DNA of 64,000 nucleotides from Bathynomus jamesi (Eukaryota; Arthropoda; Malacostraca; Isopoda; Cirolanidae): contig JAJOZX010000995.1 in assembly GCA_023014485.1 (NCBI GenBank), forward strand, positions 901,001 through 965,000, written 5' to 3'. The notes below the pieces were generated by a model. The model searched no databases and was not told the origin of the DNA. It saw only the letters and a program-made list of their open reading frames with translations. The position numbers and the translations under genes are program-made. Shown one piece after another: positions 32,500 to 43,556 of this stretch. Position 1 is the stretch's first letter, and the number at the start of each line of letters is the position of its first letter.

Positions 32500-33540
32500 C
32501 AGGGTGTCAATAAATGTTTACCCTAAAAACAGTATGCTCTCATGTTTTAACGACGAATCTTACATCCGTTTTCTTTTTACAGGTGATCTCGTACACGGAT
32601 AGAGTTTCTGTGCTGGTGTGTTTCGTCTACCGCATTCGCCGCTAGGAGCGCTGTAGTAGCTGTTCAGTTAAGATGGCGTCTGTGACAGAGAAGGCACAAT
32701 GTGTTGTGTGGCTTGCAGAAACAAAATCTCCTGTCAGTGTTCAGCGAAAGTTCAGAACAAAGTATGGAAAGAATCCACCTGATGTGAAGTTAATTAAGTC
32801 GTGGATGAAAAAATTCTTGGAAACTGGAAACGTGGAAAAGGGAAAGAGCAGTGGTAGACCATCAGTTTCCGATGGGATGGTGGAAAACATTTAAACTGCT
32901 TTCACACGGTCACCAAGGAAATCGGTGAGACAAGCTTCATGCCAACTAAAGATACCGAAGTCTACGGTGCACAAGGTGTTACACAAACGTTTGAAGTTAC
33001 ACGCCTACAAGGTACAAATTGTTCAAGAACTGAAGCCTGATGACCGTCCAAAACGTGAACAATTCGCTATTGACATTTTGAACAGCATTGACGAGGATAA
33101 TGACTTCTTGTTACGTGTCTGCTTTTCAGACGAGGCTACGTTTCATCTTAGTGGTAGAGTCAACAGACACAATGTGCATATTTGGGGATCGAAAACCCAC
33201 GTGCCGTAAGGGAGCATATTCGGGGCAGTTCGAAGATCAATGTCTGGTGTGGACTAATGCATGACCAGATAATTGGTCCTTTCTTCTTCGCTGAGAACAG
33301 TTTCCGCAACTGTGTTACCTGGATATGCTCACCAATTACGCCATCCCCCAGCTGCAGGACAGGGAGCCAACTGTCATCTTCCAACAAGATGGGGCACCCC
33401 CTCATTGGGCGCATGTTGTTCGTGAAACTTTCGACGCAACATTTCCAAATCGATGGGTTGGCAGGGACGGGCCAATCCCATCATTAGTTCCTCATGAGAT
33501 AAAAATTTTAAACCGTTTCGTTCCTCATTGTATGTGACAA
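32500..33540 (+). mobile_element. Mariner element, 3-prime part missing
   Basis: The left end CAGGGTGTCAATAAATGTTT lies next to TA. The transposase runs to just past the second catalytic aspartate and then breaks off near 33490. No right inverted end was found, so the copy is truncated. Confidence 0.8.
32673..33535 (+). pseudogene. Mariner transposase, stop and frameshifts
   Basis: It starts MASVTEKAQCVVWLAETKSP with helix-turn-helix 1 and the GRPSVSDG linker. It meets a stop at 32892 and continues [20 protein letters not shown] (helix-turn-helix 2). CFSDEATFHLSGRVNRHN gives the first aspartate. After a shift near 33200, INVWCGLMHDQIIGPFFFAE follows. After another near 33330, TVIFQQDGAPPHWAHVVRE gives the second aspartate. 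RWVGRDGPIP ends the similarity before the third acid. About 285 of the usual 345 residues remain. Confidence 0.9.
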
Positions 33541-33599
33541 TAGTTTAAGGAAATGTTCTTCTCAGAATTAGGTTTCGAAATGGGGACCACATAGACACT

Positions 33600-33755
33600 A
33601 ACCAGGAACCTATTGGAATCTCTATTTGACCCTATATACCAAAAACCATACCAGAAAGGGGACCTACATGGAAAACCACCTAACCAGGATTCGAACCTGT
33701 GACTTTTCACTAGAAGTCGCGGGCGATACCACAAAACCATAACAGACGTCCAAAT
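33600..33755 (-). repeat. tRNA-derived repeat on the minus strand
   Basis: On the minus strand, TGGTTTTGTGGTATCGCCCG (box A region), GACTT/AAGTC stem and CACAGGTTCGAATCCTGG (box B with T-stem) form a tRNA-like head. AGT lies near the anticodon position, but the loop is one base too long and no good acceptor stem forms. A SINE head or tRNA pseudogene is more likely than a tRNA gene. Confidence 0.5.
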
Positions 33756-33973
33756 ATGCCTTGTGTGCCAACTCACCATAGATCAAGCCAGTGGTAGTAG
33801 TATTTCATTCAAATCTCTGGTAATAATTATAATCATTGATTATGGCCAATGCACATCACTCAGGCCAACTAATGCGATCCATTCGCTAACTCCCCGATTA
33901 TTATTATTATTATTATTACCATCACCATCGGGAGTCAAACCCTCGACCTCAGTGTTTTCACTTAGTTTATATA

Positions 33974-35237
33974 GGGTGGTCCAGAAGTCCTGCCTCATTT
34001 TAGTGGATAACTGACAATATTTAATTAAAGAAAATTTTAAAACTGTGATCCTTATATTTCACTGCACAATCTAATGCGAGTACGTAAGCTGTTGTACACA
34101 TTTGCAATAGTGTCTGCAGTAATATTGTTGCATAGAGTACTGATATTGTTCATTGATTGTTTAAGTGTTCTTGGATGATTTTCGTACATTGTATTGTTGA
34201 GGTAACCCCCCACAAAAAGAAGTAGAGTCAAGTCCGGGGAACGTGGTGGCCATTCAATCGGACCCCTTCTACCTGTCCACCTATGAGGTATGCTCTCGTT
34301 CAACCAGATCCGAACATTTGTAGTGAAAGTGGTGGAGCGCCATCTTGCTGGAAGTAGAAGTTCATTCGTTTCAGCAAGTTTAAATTATCAAGGTATGGAT
34401 CGATTGTGTCCTGTGGCAGAGTCAAATAAGCGTTTCCAGTCACATTCCCATTGATGAATATCGGTCCTATGACTTTGAAATCATAAATACCGCACGAGAC
34501 GTTTAGTTTAGGATTCGTTTGGAAATGTCCTTCAATTGCATGATGTGGATTTTCATTTGCCCAATACACACTGTTATCTCTATTGACGTCTCCATTAAGG
34601 TAGAACGAAGCTTCATCACTGAAGAAAATTGATCGTGGTAAGGTAGGCTTTGTGGCAAGTGTAGTGTTGTTTGAAATCATTCGCAGAATTCGAGTCTTTT
34701 GTCGCAATCGTCTCCGTGCAGTTCCTGCACAAAGGTGACTTTGTATGGATGGAACTTGTTCCTTTTAAGTATTCTAAGAACACTTTGATGCGAAATAGTC
34801 CGTTCTTGCGTAACTTTCCTACTTGAACGTTTTGGACTCGCTATTATTCTTGCTAGTACATTTTCTGACATTTCCCCACTTGTGCTTGATCGCGGCCTAC
34901 CACTTCTCTTTCTGTCTTCTACGCTTCCTGTTTCTTTTAGTTTTTTAAGGAGACGTCCGACAGTTCGCTGATCAGGTTGTGGTTTTTCTGGATGTCTTTT
35001 GTGAAATCCCGCAGCTGCCATCCTCTGACTGAGACCCTCAACATGTACGAGAACGAAGTCCACCTTTACTTGAGGAGCGTCACTGTTGTATGTTGCTGTT
35101 CTGCCATTTGTAAATTTTAAAGCCTTGACACTGTAAACAAAACAGAAAACCTGGAGTTAAGTTAATACTACATACAATATATTCTAGCAATACCTCCCTC
35201 CTCCTCCCCCATGAGGAAGGACTTTTGGACCACCCTG
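33974..35237 (-). mobile_element. Mariner element nested in a SINE
   Basis: The 1264-bp element has ends GGGTGGTCCAGAAGTCCTG and the complement of CAGGGTGGTCCAAAAGTCCT, each beside TA. The interior holds one minus-strand transposase in three frames. The length is close to a complete mariner. Confidence 0.92.
34052..35063 (-). pseudogene. Mariner transposase, three frames
   Basis: Read from 35063: a helix-turn-helix region with QRMAAAGFHKRHPEKPQPDQ and the GRPRSSTSG linker, then VLRILKRNKFHPYKVTFVQE. A frame change near 34690 leads to RSIFFSDEASFYLNGDVNRD (first aspartate), VSCGIYDFKVIGPIFINGN and MNFYFQQDGAPP (second). A frame change near 34305 leads to RWTGRRGPIEWPPRSPDLTL (third block). 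It ends LRTRIRLCSEI. All three acidic blocks are visible, so damage is limited to the two shifts and the edited LTLLLFVGGYLN region. Confidence 0.92.
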
Positions 35238-35276
35238 TATAGAGAAACGATGTTATCCTCTGAGCTACGGGCGTTG

Positions 35277-36330
35277 ACAATCTTTGGTAAAACACGGGGT
35301 TTTATAGATGGAAATAACAGGCAGAGGTCCCGGGTTCGATTCCTTGTTTGGGGTTAATTTTGTATTATGGAAAATCAGTCGTGTTTCTACATTATTTTCC
35401 TATTTCCAAAGTTTTCTGCCGTAATTCACAATGCACCATAAATCAAATCTCTCCATGAGTGACTGAAATGTGGAACATACCATAAGCCTTATGGAAAAGA
35501 CAATAAACAAATTAATTTTCACATAAATGACATCCATAAATCCTTTCTTCTAAATAATGACTGATAAGGTCGTAACTGTATTCGAAAGTTCATATTATTT
35601 TATTTTTGTAATTATTCTTATGATCATCACCATTATTAGCAGTTACTCTTTAACATTCATAACGATAATATGATAATAATAGTGACGATAGTTTTAATAA
35701 TGACAATAATAACAGTAATCACAAAATGATGTGAATTACTTTTAATTAATGTGAAGGCTCATTAAAGCAAAAAAGCTAAGAACCAAATTGGGATGAAATA
35801 AATAAATTCTCCAGAATTGATGTGTCCCATGTCAAAATTATTGTAATATTTCCCTTATAAATAAAGTTTTTTCTTTCTTCCAAAAAGCTTCGCATTTTCC
35901 CCAACAAAAAACAAAGAAATCTTTGTATTAAGTCATCTTACAAATTTGGGCTGTTTTCATACGTATATTCCAAATACGATATTAATACGACATTCTTGTA
36001 CGGTAAATACGACACTGACGTACGGTAAATATAAGATGCGTATGTAGAAACTAAGAATAGTTCCCAAAATAATAGAATGTAACTGCGACTTGCGGCAAAT
36101 TTCTCTCCCTCCTTCCACGTACAGATAAGCGGAGGTTTCCCAGTCGAAGACAAACAAAGGAATGGAGACAAATTACCTCCCCTTTATTGGGGGAAAAGGG
36201 GACGCAGTTGAGGGGAAGCGAGGGGAAAGGAAATAAGGGGGTTGGTCATTCGATGCTTCGTTCAGCCAGATGGTACCACCTCCCTCAAATTCAAACTTTG
36301 TAGAATCGACAACTTTTACAAACAAAGATT
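35277..36330. other. AT-rich stretch without recognisable gene
   Basis: A box B-like GGTCCCGGGTTCGATTCC lies at about 35325-35342 without a matching box A, possibly a further tRNA-derived scrap. The rest shows nothing that I recognise. Confidence 0.5.
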
Positions 36331-36500
36331 TATATATATATATATATATATATATGAGCGTCTCGTGGCTCGATCGGTTTGGGCGGCCAGTGCTGAGCCG
36401 CTGAGTCGTGGGTTCGAACCTTAGTGCTGGTAGAGCTAGGTGGGTTGTCTTTTCTGTATGTTGACCTTGGTTTTCATGCAAAGAGACTTTGTGGCCACCA
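36331..36500 (+). repeat. TA run followed by a tRNA-derived SINE
   Basis: After TA repeats (36331-36354), GAGCGTCTCGTGGCTCGATC starts a tRNA-like head. TGGCTCGATCGG is a good box A, CAGTG/CGCTG an anticodon-type stem, and GTGGGTTCGAACC at 36408-36420 a box B. A T-rich body follows. No CCA or good acceptor stem is seen. Confidence 0.65.
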
Positions 36501-36842
36501 TTTAAAATCTGTTGAATATAGACCTAATTTGAGGCAAGTCCTAAATCTTTAGTCAAGAATTGGAAAAGCAAATAGTGGTACAAATACTTATTAAGATTTA
36601 TTAAATAAACTGATTATTATCGGGTATAATAATGATTCATTGTTTTTCATTAGTTGGTTAAATGTAATAACAAAAGAGTAACTTGCAGTAGATGTGATCA
36701 CTGGTATTATAATGAGTGCATGAATATTTCTTAGGTATTGTATGACAACTTAGATCCAATTAATTTTGATATGGTCTTGCAATAACTGCTGCTTAGGTAT
36801 GATTACAGGTTTGTTTAAAGTTATAACAACAGTGCCTGTGAT
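36501..36842. other. No recognisable feature, AT-rich
   Basis: Nothing recognised. The last eight bases CCTGTGAT are the left target duplication of the next element. Confidence 0.55.
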
Positions 36843-36878
36843 CAGGGGTACACAGCATTTCTTAAAGGGGGGGGGGGG

Positions 36879-36943
<65 letters not shown>

Positions 36944-37344
36944 TGTGTGTGTGTGTGTGTGTGCGTGTGTGTGTGTGTGTGTCAGCTCAAAATTGATGAT
37001 GATTGATTTGGAATCAGAATGAATTGCATCTTGGAAGGCTTCACTTGTATTTTATTTTCAATTTATGGGCAAAGAATTAAATTTGCACAATTAATCGTAC
37101 GTATAAAGCCATATATAAACGTTCCTAAGCCAGGCAAAATTGATTTTGAGTTTTGAGTTAATAACATGTCCTGATAACCATGAAATAACTGAAATTCCAT
37201 ATGACATCAAGATTTTTTGGTGGTAAATGTTGCAAAGTTATCGATTTTTTAAATTTCTTTTTCAAATATCTTGAATGAAAGTAGTAATAATTTTTACAGT
37301 GGGGGGGACCTATGCCCCCTATCCCCCCTTTATGTTCGCCACTG
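36843..37344. mobile_element. Small hAT-type element, 502 bp
   Basis: It starts CAGGGGTACACAGC and ends with the complement of CAGTGGCGAACATAAAGGGG. It is flanked by CCTGTGAT (36835-36842) and CCTGTGAC (37345-37352), an 8-bp duplication with one mismatch. The inside contains G10, CA, TA and TG simple repeats (36868-36982) and ends GC-rich with GACCTATGCCCCCTATCCCC. There is no transposase piece. Confidence 0.75.
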
Positions 37345-37352
37345 CCTGTGAC

Positions 37353-37512
37353 GAATTTGACAGGACCAAGGAAATGGGGATAGGACTAGAGACTGCAATG
37401 ATTGGTGTTTCAAGTAGAGATGTCAGAAACAGTTCTAGAAAGGAAGATGGGGTTAGGCTGTTAGAACAGAGAGAAAATTTAAATTCTGGTAATTGGGGTA
37501 GGGCCTGTAGGG
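37353..37512 (+). pseudogene. Short open stretch of unknown origin between two hAT elements
   Basis: The frame reads DEFDRTKEMGIGLETAMIGV, then KEDGVRLLEQRENLNSGNWG, and seems to continue beyond the next MITE with GEKRNEVRKKKQG (stop near 37778). It could be part of a LINE ORF1 or a host exon. I do not recognise it. Confidence 0.3.
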
Positions 37513-37628
37513 TAGGGTGGCCAGACGTCCGGCTTTAGGCGGACAGTCCGCCTTTTGAGCACTCTGTCCTTAGGGTGGCCATTTCCAAATTTCCAAAAAG
37601 GAGGATACTGCGTATGTGGCCGTACGTT

Positions 37629-37678
<50 letters not shown>

Positions 37679-37726
37679 AACGTACGGCCACATACGCAGT
37701 GTCCTCCTTTTTAAATGGCCACCCTA
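37513..37726 (+). mobile_element. hAT MITE, second copy, TA core expanded
   Basis: It has the same family and ends (TAGGGTGGCC/GGCCACCCTA) as 20059-20233. The central TA tract is about 45 bp here and about 10 bp there. Flanks CTGTAGGG and CAGGGGTA do not form a clean 8-bp duplication. Confidence 0.9.
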
Positions 37727-37823
37727 CAGGGGTAGGGGAGAAAAAAGGAATGAGGTGAGAAAAAAGAAGCAGGGTTGACCCAAGGTTCAGAGTAATAATA
37801 ATCATACTACTTTTCTTCATATA

Positions 37824-39170
37824 AGGGGTTCCAAAAAAACTTAGCCCCCCCATTTGCAGCTTACATGTTTACTTATATCGAAATAGTTTTTAGTGATTAT
37901 AAAAATATATAAATTTCTTTATTTATTGCAGGTATTAAAATTACTCTAGCTGATAAAGTGATAATATAATGGCTTCTCAATTAATTGGTGATTCGGAGAG
38001 GCAATGTGTGATAGATCGCATACGAGCAATAACATTTCGGGAAGCTCGTGATGCTGGAACCACCTTTATAACACGTTCATAGGTTGCCAAAAAGTTGCAA
38101 AGAAGTGAGGACTTCGTCAAAAGAAATTGGAATAAAACTTTGGATGAATGTGAAATGGATACAACCAAATCTGGGCGCCCAAATTTGCCACTCTCTCAGG
38201 AAACGAAGGACATCATTGAAAGCGGTACGCGTAAGCGGAAAAACAGCTGTGCTAAACTTTCTAGAGAGATCGAAGTGTTGAGAGGAAAGATCGTTAGTGG
38301 TGAGTTCATTCGACTGTATCGTCATAGGCAAGGTTTAAAGCCTTGGCATGAACTTCCAAAGCCAAGAAAAACTCAACTTAACATCGATGACAGAATGTGG
38401 TTTGCCCATTATCTTGAAGATTGGGATGTGGATGATTTCATGCTTTTAGCTGTCTCCGATGAATTTCTTTTTACGTAACACGTCGGCCTAACTACCAAAA
38501 TGATCGAGTGTGGGCCACAACACCAGATGAAATCGATGACAATGAACATTATCGCGAATTATTAAAAAGCCCAGACTGTGTTGGTGTGTTTGTTTTGTTC
38601 ACTGCAAAGAAGTTCATGTGGGTGCTGAAACCAAATGGTCAGAGTTGGAATGAACAGTATTTTCGTGATATTATTCTATCCCAGCATGTCATTCCTTTTC
38701 TAAGAAACCCAAACAATGTTATGGATGTCGATCAGGTCACACTTCTGCACGATAAGGCCCCCTGCTTTAAGGCATTAGACACTCAACAGTTGTTGCGGAA
38801 CCATGAGATCGATTTCTTTGGAAATGAAGAATGGCCAGGAAATTCTCCTGACCTGAACGTCTGTGAACACATTGGATCAGTTATAAAGGACAAGGTTGAA
38901 TGTCTCTTGTTTCAAGAACCTGCAGCAAATCGATTTTCGAAGGATACAATGACGTAACACATTGAAACGGTTTTAGCAAATTTGCAAATTTTGGCAAGCC
39001 ACCCAAAGCGAATTCAGGCTGTCTTGGAAGCTAATAGCGGGAACACCAAGTTTTAATTGTTTCTCATTAAATGCAGGATTAAATTCTCTTTTGTAAGGTA
39101 TGTTTAGTTTTACTGTACCTCTAATGGTTTAGGCCATGGGCGGGGGGGGCTAAGGTTTATTGGAGCCCCG
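37824..39170 (+). mobile_element. Tc1/mariner element, DD37E type
   Basis: The 1347-bp element has ends AGGGGTTCCAAAAAAACTTA and the complement of CGGGGCTCCAATAAACCTTA, each beside TA and followed by a GCCCCCCC block on both sides. It holds one plus-strand transposase with two interruptions. Confidence 0.92.
37969..39055 (+). pseudogene. Tc1/mariner transposase, DD37E, stops and one frameshift
   Basis: It starts MASQLIGDSERQCVIDRIRA and meets a stop near 38080 inside the first helix-turn-helix. It continues KKLQRSEDFVKRNWNKTLDE, GRPNLPLSQETKDII and the first acid in LAVSDEFLFT. A shift near 38475 leads to RVWATTPDEIDD, FTAKKFMWVLKPNGQSW, then LLHDKAPCFKALD (second acid) and PDLNVCEHIGSVIKDKVE (final E). 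I count 37 residues between the last two acids, a DD37E spacing. After a stop at 38955 the tail HIETVLANLQILASHPKRIQ ends at 39055. The full length would be about 360 residues. Confidence 0.9.
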
Positions 39171-40041
39171 TATACCTTGTGGTAGTACCGTAGTAATCAT
39201 AAGGTGATGGTGTAGGTTAGGTTAATTTATCATGATGCAACTGATGTAATGACGTCATAGATGTTTCTTCCAATTACAAAGCTGCGCACATACATCATTT
39301 AATTACATATAGGCTGTTCATATATTAATAATTTCAGACAGACGTAATTTAAGTGTGTTCGTGTAGGATTATTTGTCTCAACATTAAATGATTCTATAAA
39401 TTTTTGGAGGATAAGTATGAACTGCTTATGTATTTACAATTTCAGAACAGTGAAAAGCAATTTAAATCGTGGTGTTGAAGCAAGTGTAAAATATATAAAA
39501 ATTATGGAAAATATGGTTTTTGATCTATTCAGCGTGAGTGTTGCAGGTTTGTAATTAGGACAACCTAGCCTTGTTTAATCCTAGGTACCCAATTAGTCAA
39601 AGGCCTATACGATTATTTAGGCCTTAATAATGTATTAAATATTAAAATACTCTTAATAGTTTCCTAAGAACTAAACAAAATGAAGAATAGTAATGGGAAG
39701 CAATGCACACAGCGCATAGAAGCTACCTTGTAGGCCTAGTTATGCTTTTCAACTACTTGGGTATCTGGGCTTGCACAATGATAGGTTGTCCTAACTACAA
39801 TATAAATTTGAAGCATTTCTAGAAGAAGTAAATCGTGTGTACTCTCGAGCCGCAAAAGGTAAGAATAGTTGGTAAAATTAGGCCATAATAGCTTAGTAAT
39901 AGGTTAGGTTAGGCAGGCAGGCTAGGCTAGGCAAGGCTAGGCTATTTATTATGGACTCTGTCTCTTAGCTGGGTCAGGATTCTTAAATTTTACGAAAATG
40001 TTTTTTCTTTGGCCTAGCTTATATATATATAAATATATATA
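39171..40041. other. AT-rich stretch, ends in TA repeat beside the LTR
   Basis: Only a small GGTTAGGTTAGG-CAGG-CTAGG patch (39902-39942) and TA repeats at 40021-40041 stand out. No gene is seen. Confidence 0.55.
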
Positions 40042-41947
40042 TGTAAAAATGAACAATGAATAATCCATATTCATTTTTACATAAGAAACCAAAATTGCCT
40101 AAGCGAGTTTTGGATAAAAATTTTATTTGTAGCTTCCTATTTTTGTTTGTGTCACAACCCTATGATCTACCATTTCTGTGGTTTAGTCTTATCTATTTTC
40201 CATTTTTCATTGTTATAGAATTTATTATAATTAATTATGATTGTCTTCCATCTCACCCTCGACCCTAGATTATGCATACACATTGCATGTAACAGGATTG
40301 GAACCCGCAGTTGTACTTCTTAGTCATTGATACCCACTCTTTGTCTCTAATTCGTTCATGTAAATCTTCCTAATAATGATTTGTACTATACCGTACGTAC
40401 AAATTCAATAACTATGACGTCACATTTTCCCGTCATTAATTTCCCTTCATTATATCTCTAGTATGCAATGTATGAAAATTCTTTATCATCATAATAAAAA
40501 CTGTACACTCTATAGAAGTCATTATTTATATGTTATGTAGTATAAATATAACTAATATTCGACCATATCCCCGCCCCCATACGTCCATATATTATCTTGA
40601 TCATTATCCTACATAAATTTTATTAAATATTCATTTTTACTCGTGTCAATCTATGAAATGCAAAACTTCATGCCTTCGTTCGAAAACGCAAAAATACGTT
40701 CTCGTATTATTTTTTTCATTATTATTTTTTATTATATCACCTCCCGCATTGAACTCGAAAATGCTTAGTAAGTTATCAAATTCCGCTAACTGGCAGAATC
40801 GAACGCTTCAAAGATAAAAAAAGTCTCCTTTCGCTCGATTCGAATTTATAACTTTATCATGCGTTATGTTATATCATGTGTGTCATGTCTCATGTACTTG
40901 TGTTGTACTAATAACCAAATATAATAACCATATAGTATAACCATCTAGTATAACCATATAGTATAACCATATAGTATAACCATATATAAATATATAAAAA
41001 CACTGTAAAAATGGTAAACGACGTAATGTACTTCAATGAAACTGTAATTAAATGTAATGATTTAATTTATAATGTAAGAATGTACTTTAATAGAACTGTA
41101 ATGGACAATCATAAGTGAATGGGAAGTAATCCATAATTGTAATCGTAATTGTAATGAACCAAAATTAATACGTACTCAGTCATGTACTCAATTTGTACTT
41201 ATGTACTACTATGAAATTATATCGCCTTCAGAAATGAAGATTCGGCAAAAATATACGATTAGTTTTTATTTTTATTTTTTTTATTTTTATTTGGAATCTT
41301 TCAAACATCTGATCATGTGTTTAAAAGGGGGAAACTTAACCTTCAACTGTCTTCCCCCAAACATTTAGGTTTATATTATACATGTATTTGTAAAATTACG
41401 TGACTTCAGTATTGCACTTCATTACGGCACTTCATTACGACTCCTTTGTTAGCAGCCTCGCTGCGGGGAGGGGGCAGAGGCCCCTTGCCTCCTTAACTTT
41501 TTAGATTCCGGCCTGAGCCATGGTCGAAAGAGGTCGAACCTCTACCCCTGTAAATTCAGAGCACTACCTGTACCTTTTTAGAAGTAAATCACAGTAAGAG
41601 AAACTTTTTATTTTCCCCTTCGAGCCGTGCTCTCTTCAGAAGAACTTAGTCAGTTAAGTCGATAAGTTATAAAGGAAAAATCGATAAGTTTAGTACCAAG
41701 AGAAAGTATCAGAGTATTATAGCAAGAGAAGAATTAATAATCGTCGACCCATAAAGCGAGAGAAAGAGACAACCCAAGCACCATAGAAGATATTGGCATA
41801 ACAGTCTGGCGAGTCTGTAGCCAAGAGTTTAACCAGAGGCGACCGAAAAGAATTAGAATGTTATAGAAGAAATATCCGTTGCTGCCTCCTAACTAGAACC
41901 CCCGTCGATCCGAACCGACTCAGGGCCATAGAAGAAGGAGGATAACA
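40042..41947 (+). repeat. LTR A of the LARD, 1906 bp
   Basis: The start is at TGTAAAAATGAACAATG next to TA repeats and the end at GAGGATAACA. It holds repeats of the type ACCATATAGTATA (40930-40985), a second TGTAAAAATG at 41005, AATAAA signals, and a GC-rich patch CGCTGCGGGGAGGGGGCAGA near 41460. Three degenerate GGCGA-type blocks stand near its 3-prime end (41813-41945). An 80-codon-scale frame at 40056 is shared by all LTRs only because they are copies. Confidence 0.85.
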
Positions 41948-41952
41948 AAGAG

Positions 41953-41968
41953 TGGCGACCCTATAGCC
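41953..41968 (+). other. Primer-binding site of the LARD (internal A)
   Basis: TGGCGACCCTATAGCC begins with TGG, the complement of CCA. TGGCGACC resembles the arginine-tRNA primer sites of some Ty3/gypsy elements. It is 5 bp from the LTR. The exact tRNA is not proven. Confidence 0.65.
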
Positions 41969-41999
41969 AGGATAAACACATAGAAGAAGCAAGAGTTTA

Positions 42000-42145
42000 A
42001 ACATTTGGAGACCCTACTACCAAGTTTTTAAGAAGAAGATTTTAAGAAGATTTTAAGAAGAAGATTTTAAGAAGAAGAATATTTTAAGAAGAAGAATATT
42101 TTAAGAAGAAGAATATTTTAAGAAGAAGAAGATTTTAAGAAGAGG
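42000..42145 (+). repeat. Minisatellite 1, TTTTAAGAAGAAGAA-type
   Basis: Units of 12-18 bp repeat around TTTTAAGAAGAAGA. They are present in both internals (second copy at about 50580-50695). Confidence 0.9.
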
Positions 42146-42499
42146 CCACTCTTTGGCCAAGATAGAAATTACCCTGCATCAGGATAAAACCAGTTGACCG
42201 GCGTGTCACGACTTCTAGTTCGTAACATCCACCCTTGAACCGGTGTGTCACGACTCGAAGTTCTCCACGCCTAGTTTTCATCCAAGAAGAAGTAGCCAGC
42301 AAGACGTCTTCAGGACACGTCTGAAGGATTTCCCCATAGAAAATTTTGTTAAGTACAGAGTTTGTCTTTTTAAGTAATTTGTAAACATTTGAAAAGTCAG
42401 CATTATTAACAGTTAATATTTAGTATTGAGCCAGAATTAACACAAAACACAGTGAACACTTCAAACACCAGTGATACATTTTTTTTTAGTGAAAGTAAT

Positions 42500-42680
42500 T
42501 TTCACAGAAGTTAAAAGTAACAGAAGTTAAAAGTAACAGAAGTTAAAAGTAACAGAAGTTAATTTCAAGAGAGTTAATTTCAAGAGAGTTAATTTCAAGA
42601 GAGTTAATTTCAAGAGAGTTAATTTCAGAGAGAGTTAATTTCAAGAGAGTTAATTTCAGAGAGAGTTAATTTCAGTTATT
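42500..42680 (+). repeat. Minisatellite 2, AGAAGTTAAAAGTAAC and AATTTCAAGAGAGTT units
   Basis: Sixteen-bp and 15-bp units stand side by side. The same array is at about 51055-51225. Confidence 0.9.
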
Positions 42681-42949
42681 TTCACTATTATATTCAGTAT
42701 AGAATAATTTTATTTTATGTACCAAACATAATAGTACAGTACCTTCGCGTACATTAGAGTGAAATGTTGTTTACATTTTATATTTTTGTTTGCAAATTAA
42801 GAAAGAGAGTGTTTATAGAGAGTTTATAGATTTAGAGAGATACTTGAAGTAATTTTGAAGTCAGTTTTGAAGTCATTTTTGAAGTCAGTTTTTGAAGTCA
42901 GAAGGTTGCGCCAAAAGGGACAACCGCCCCAGAGATTTATAGAAATACT

Positions 42950-43340
42950 TGATAAGAGTTCAAGTTAGACAGTTTAAGTTTCAAGATACTTGACAAGCGT
43001 TCAAGTTAGACAGTTTAAGTTTCAAGATACTTGACAAGCGTTCAAGTTAGACAGTTTAAGTTTCAAGATACTTGACAAGCGTTCAAGTTAGACAGTTTAA
43101 GTTTCAAGATACTTGACAAGCGTTCAAGTTAGACAGTTTAAGTTTCAAGATACTTGACAAGCGTTCAAGTTAGACAGTTTAAGTTTCAAGATACTTGACA
43201 AGCGTTCAAGTTAGACAGTTTAAGTTTCAAGATACTTGACAAGCGTTCAAGTTAGACAGTTTAAGTTTCAAGATACTTGACAAGCGTTCAAGTTAGACAG
43301 TTTAAGTTCCAAGATATTTGACAAGCGTTCAAGTCAGACA
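42950..43340 (+). repeat. Minisatellite 3, 41-bp unit with hairpin core
   Basis: The unit runs through TTTCAAGATACTTGACAAGC and GTTCAAGTTAGACAGTTTAA. I count nine GACAAGCGTTCAAGT cores here and seven in internal B (51495-51800). The core ACTTGA-n7-TCAAGT is an inverted repeat. Confidence 0.93.
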
Positions 43341-43556
43341 GTTTCAGAATACTTGATAGAGTTCAAGTTAGTTTCAAGAATACTTGATAGAGTTCAAGTT
43401 AGTTTCAAGAATACTTGATAGAGTTCAAGTTAGTTTCAAGAATACTTGATAGAGTTCAAGTTAGTTTCAAGAATACTTGATAGAGTTCAAGTTAGTTTCA
43501 AGAATACTTGATAGAGTTCAAGTTAGTTTCAAGAATACTTGATAGAGTTCAAGTCA
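43341..43556 (+). repeat. Minisatellite 4, 31-bp unit with hairpin core
   Basis: The unit GAATACTTGATAGAGTTCAA plus GTTAGTTTCAA repeats about seven times. The core ACTTGA-n6-TCAAGT is again an inverted repeat. Internal B copy: about 51805-52016. Confidence 0.92.

Larger units (their letters stand above)
33800..35276 (-). repeat. SINE split by a mariner inserted in its tRNA-like head
   Basis: Minus strand 35276-35238 reads GCCCGTAGCTCAGAGGATAA and ends at TA. Minus strand 33973-33800 resumes with TATAAACTAAGTGAAAACAC, then GGGTTTGACTCCCGATGG (box B), an AAT run and GTTAGCGAATGGATCGCATT. Joined across one TA, this gives the same block order as the SINE at 25361-25540. The mariner between them is therefore a later insertion into the SINE, with TA duplicated. 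Confidence 0.82.

Noticed and set aside
39902..39942. Telomere-like TTAGG at 39902
   Set aside because: Only two TTAGG units followed by AGGC-type repeats; too short and imperfect.
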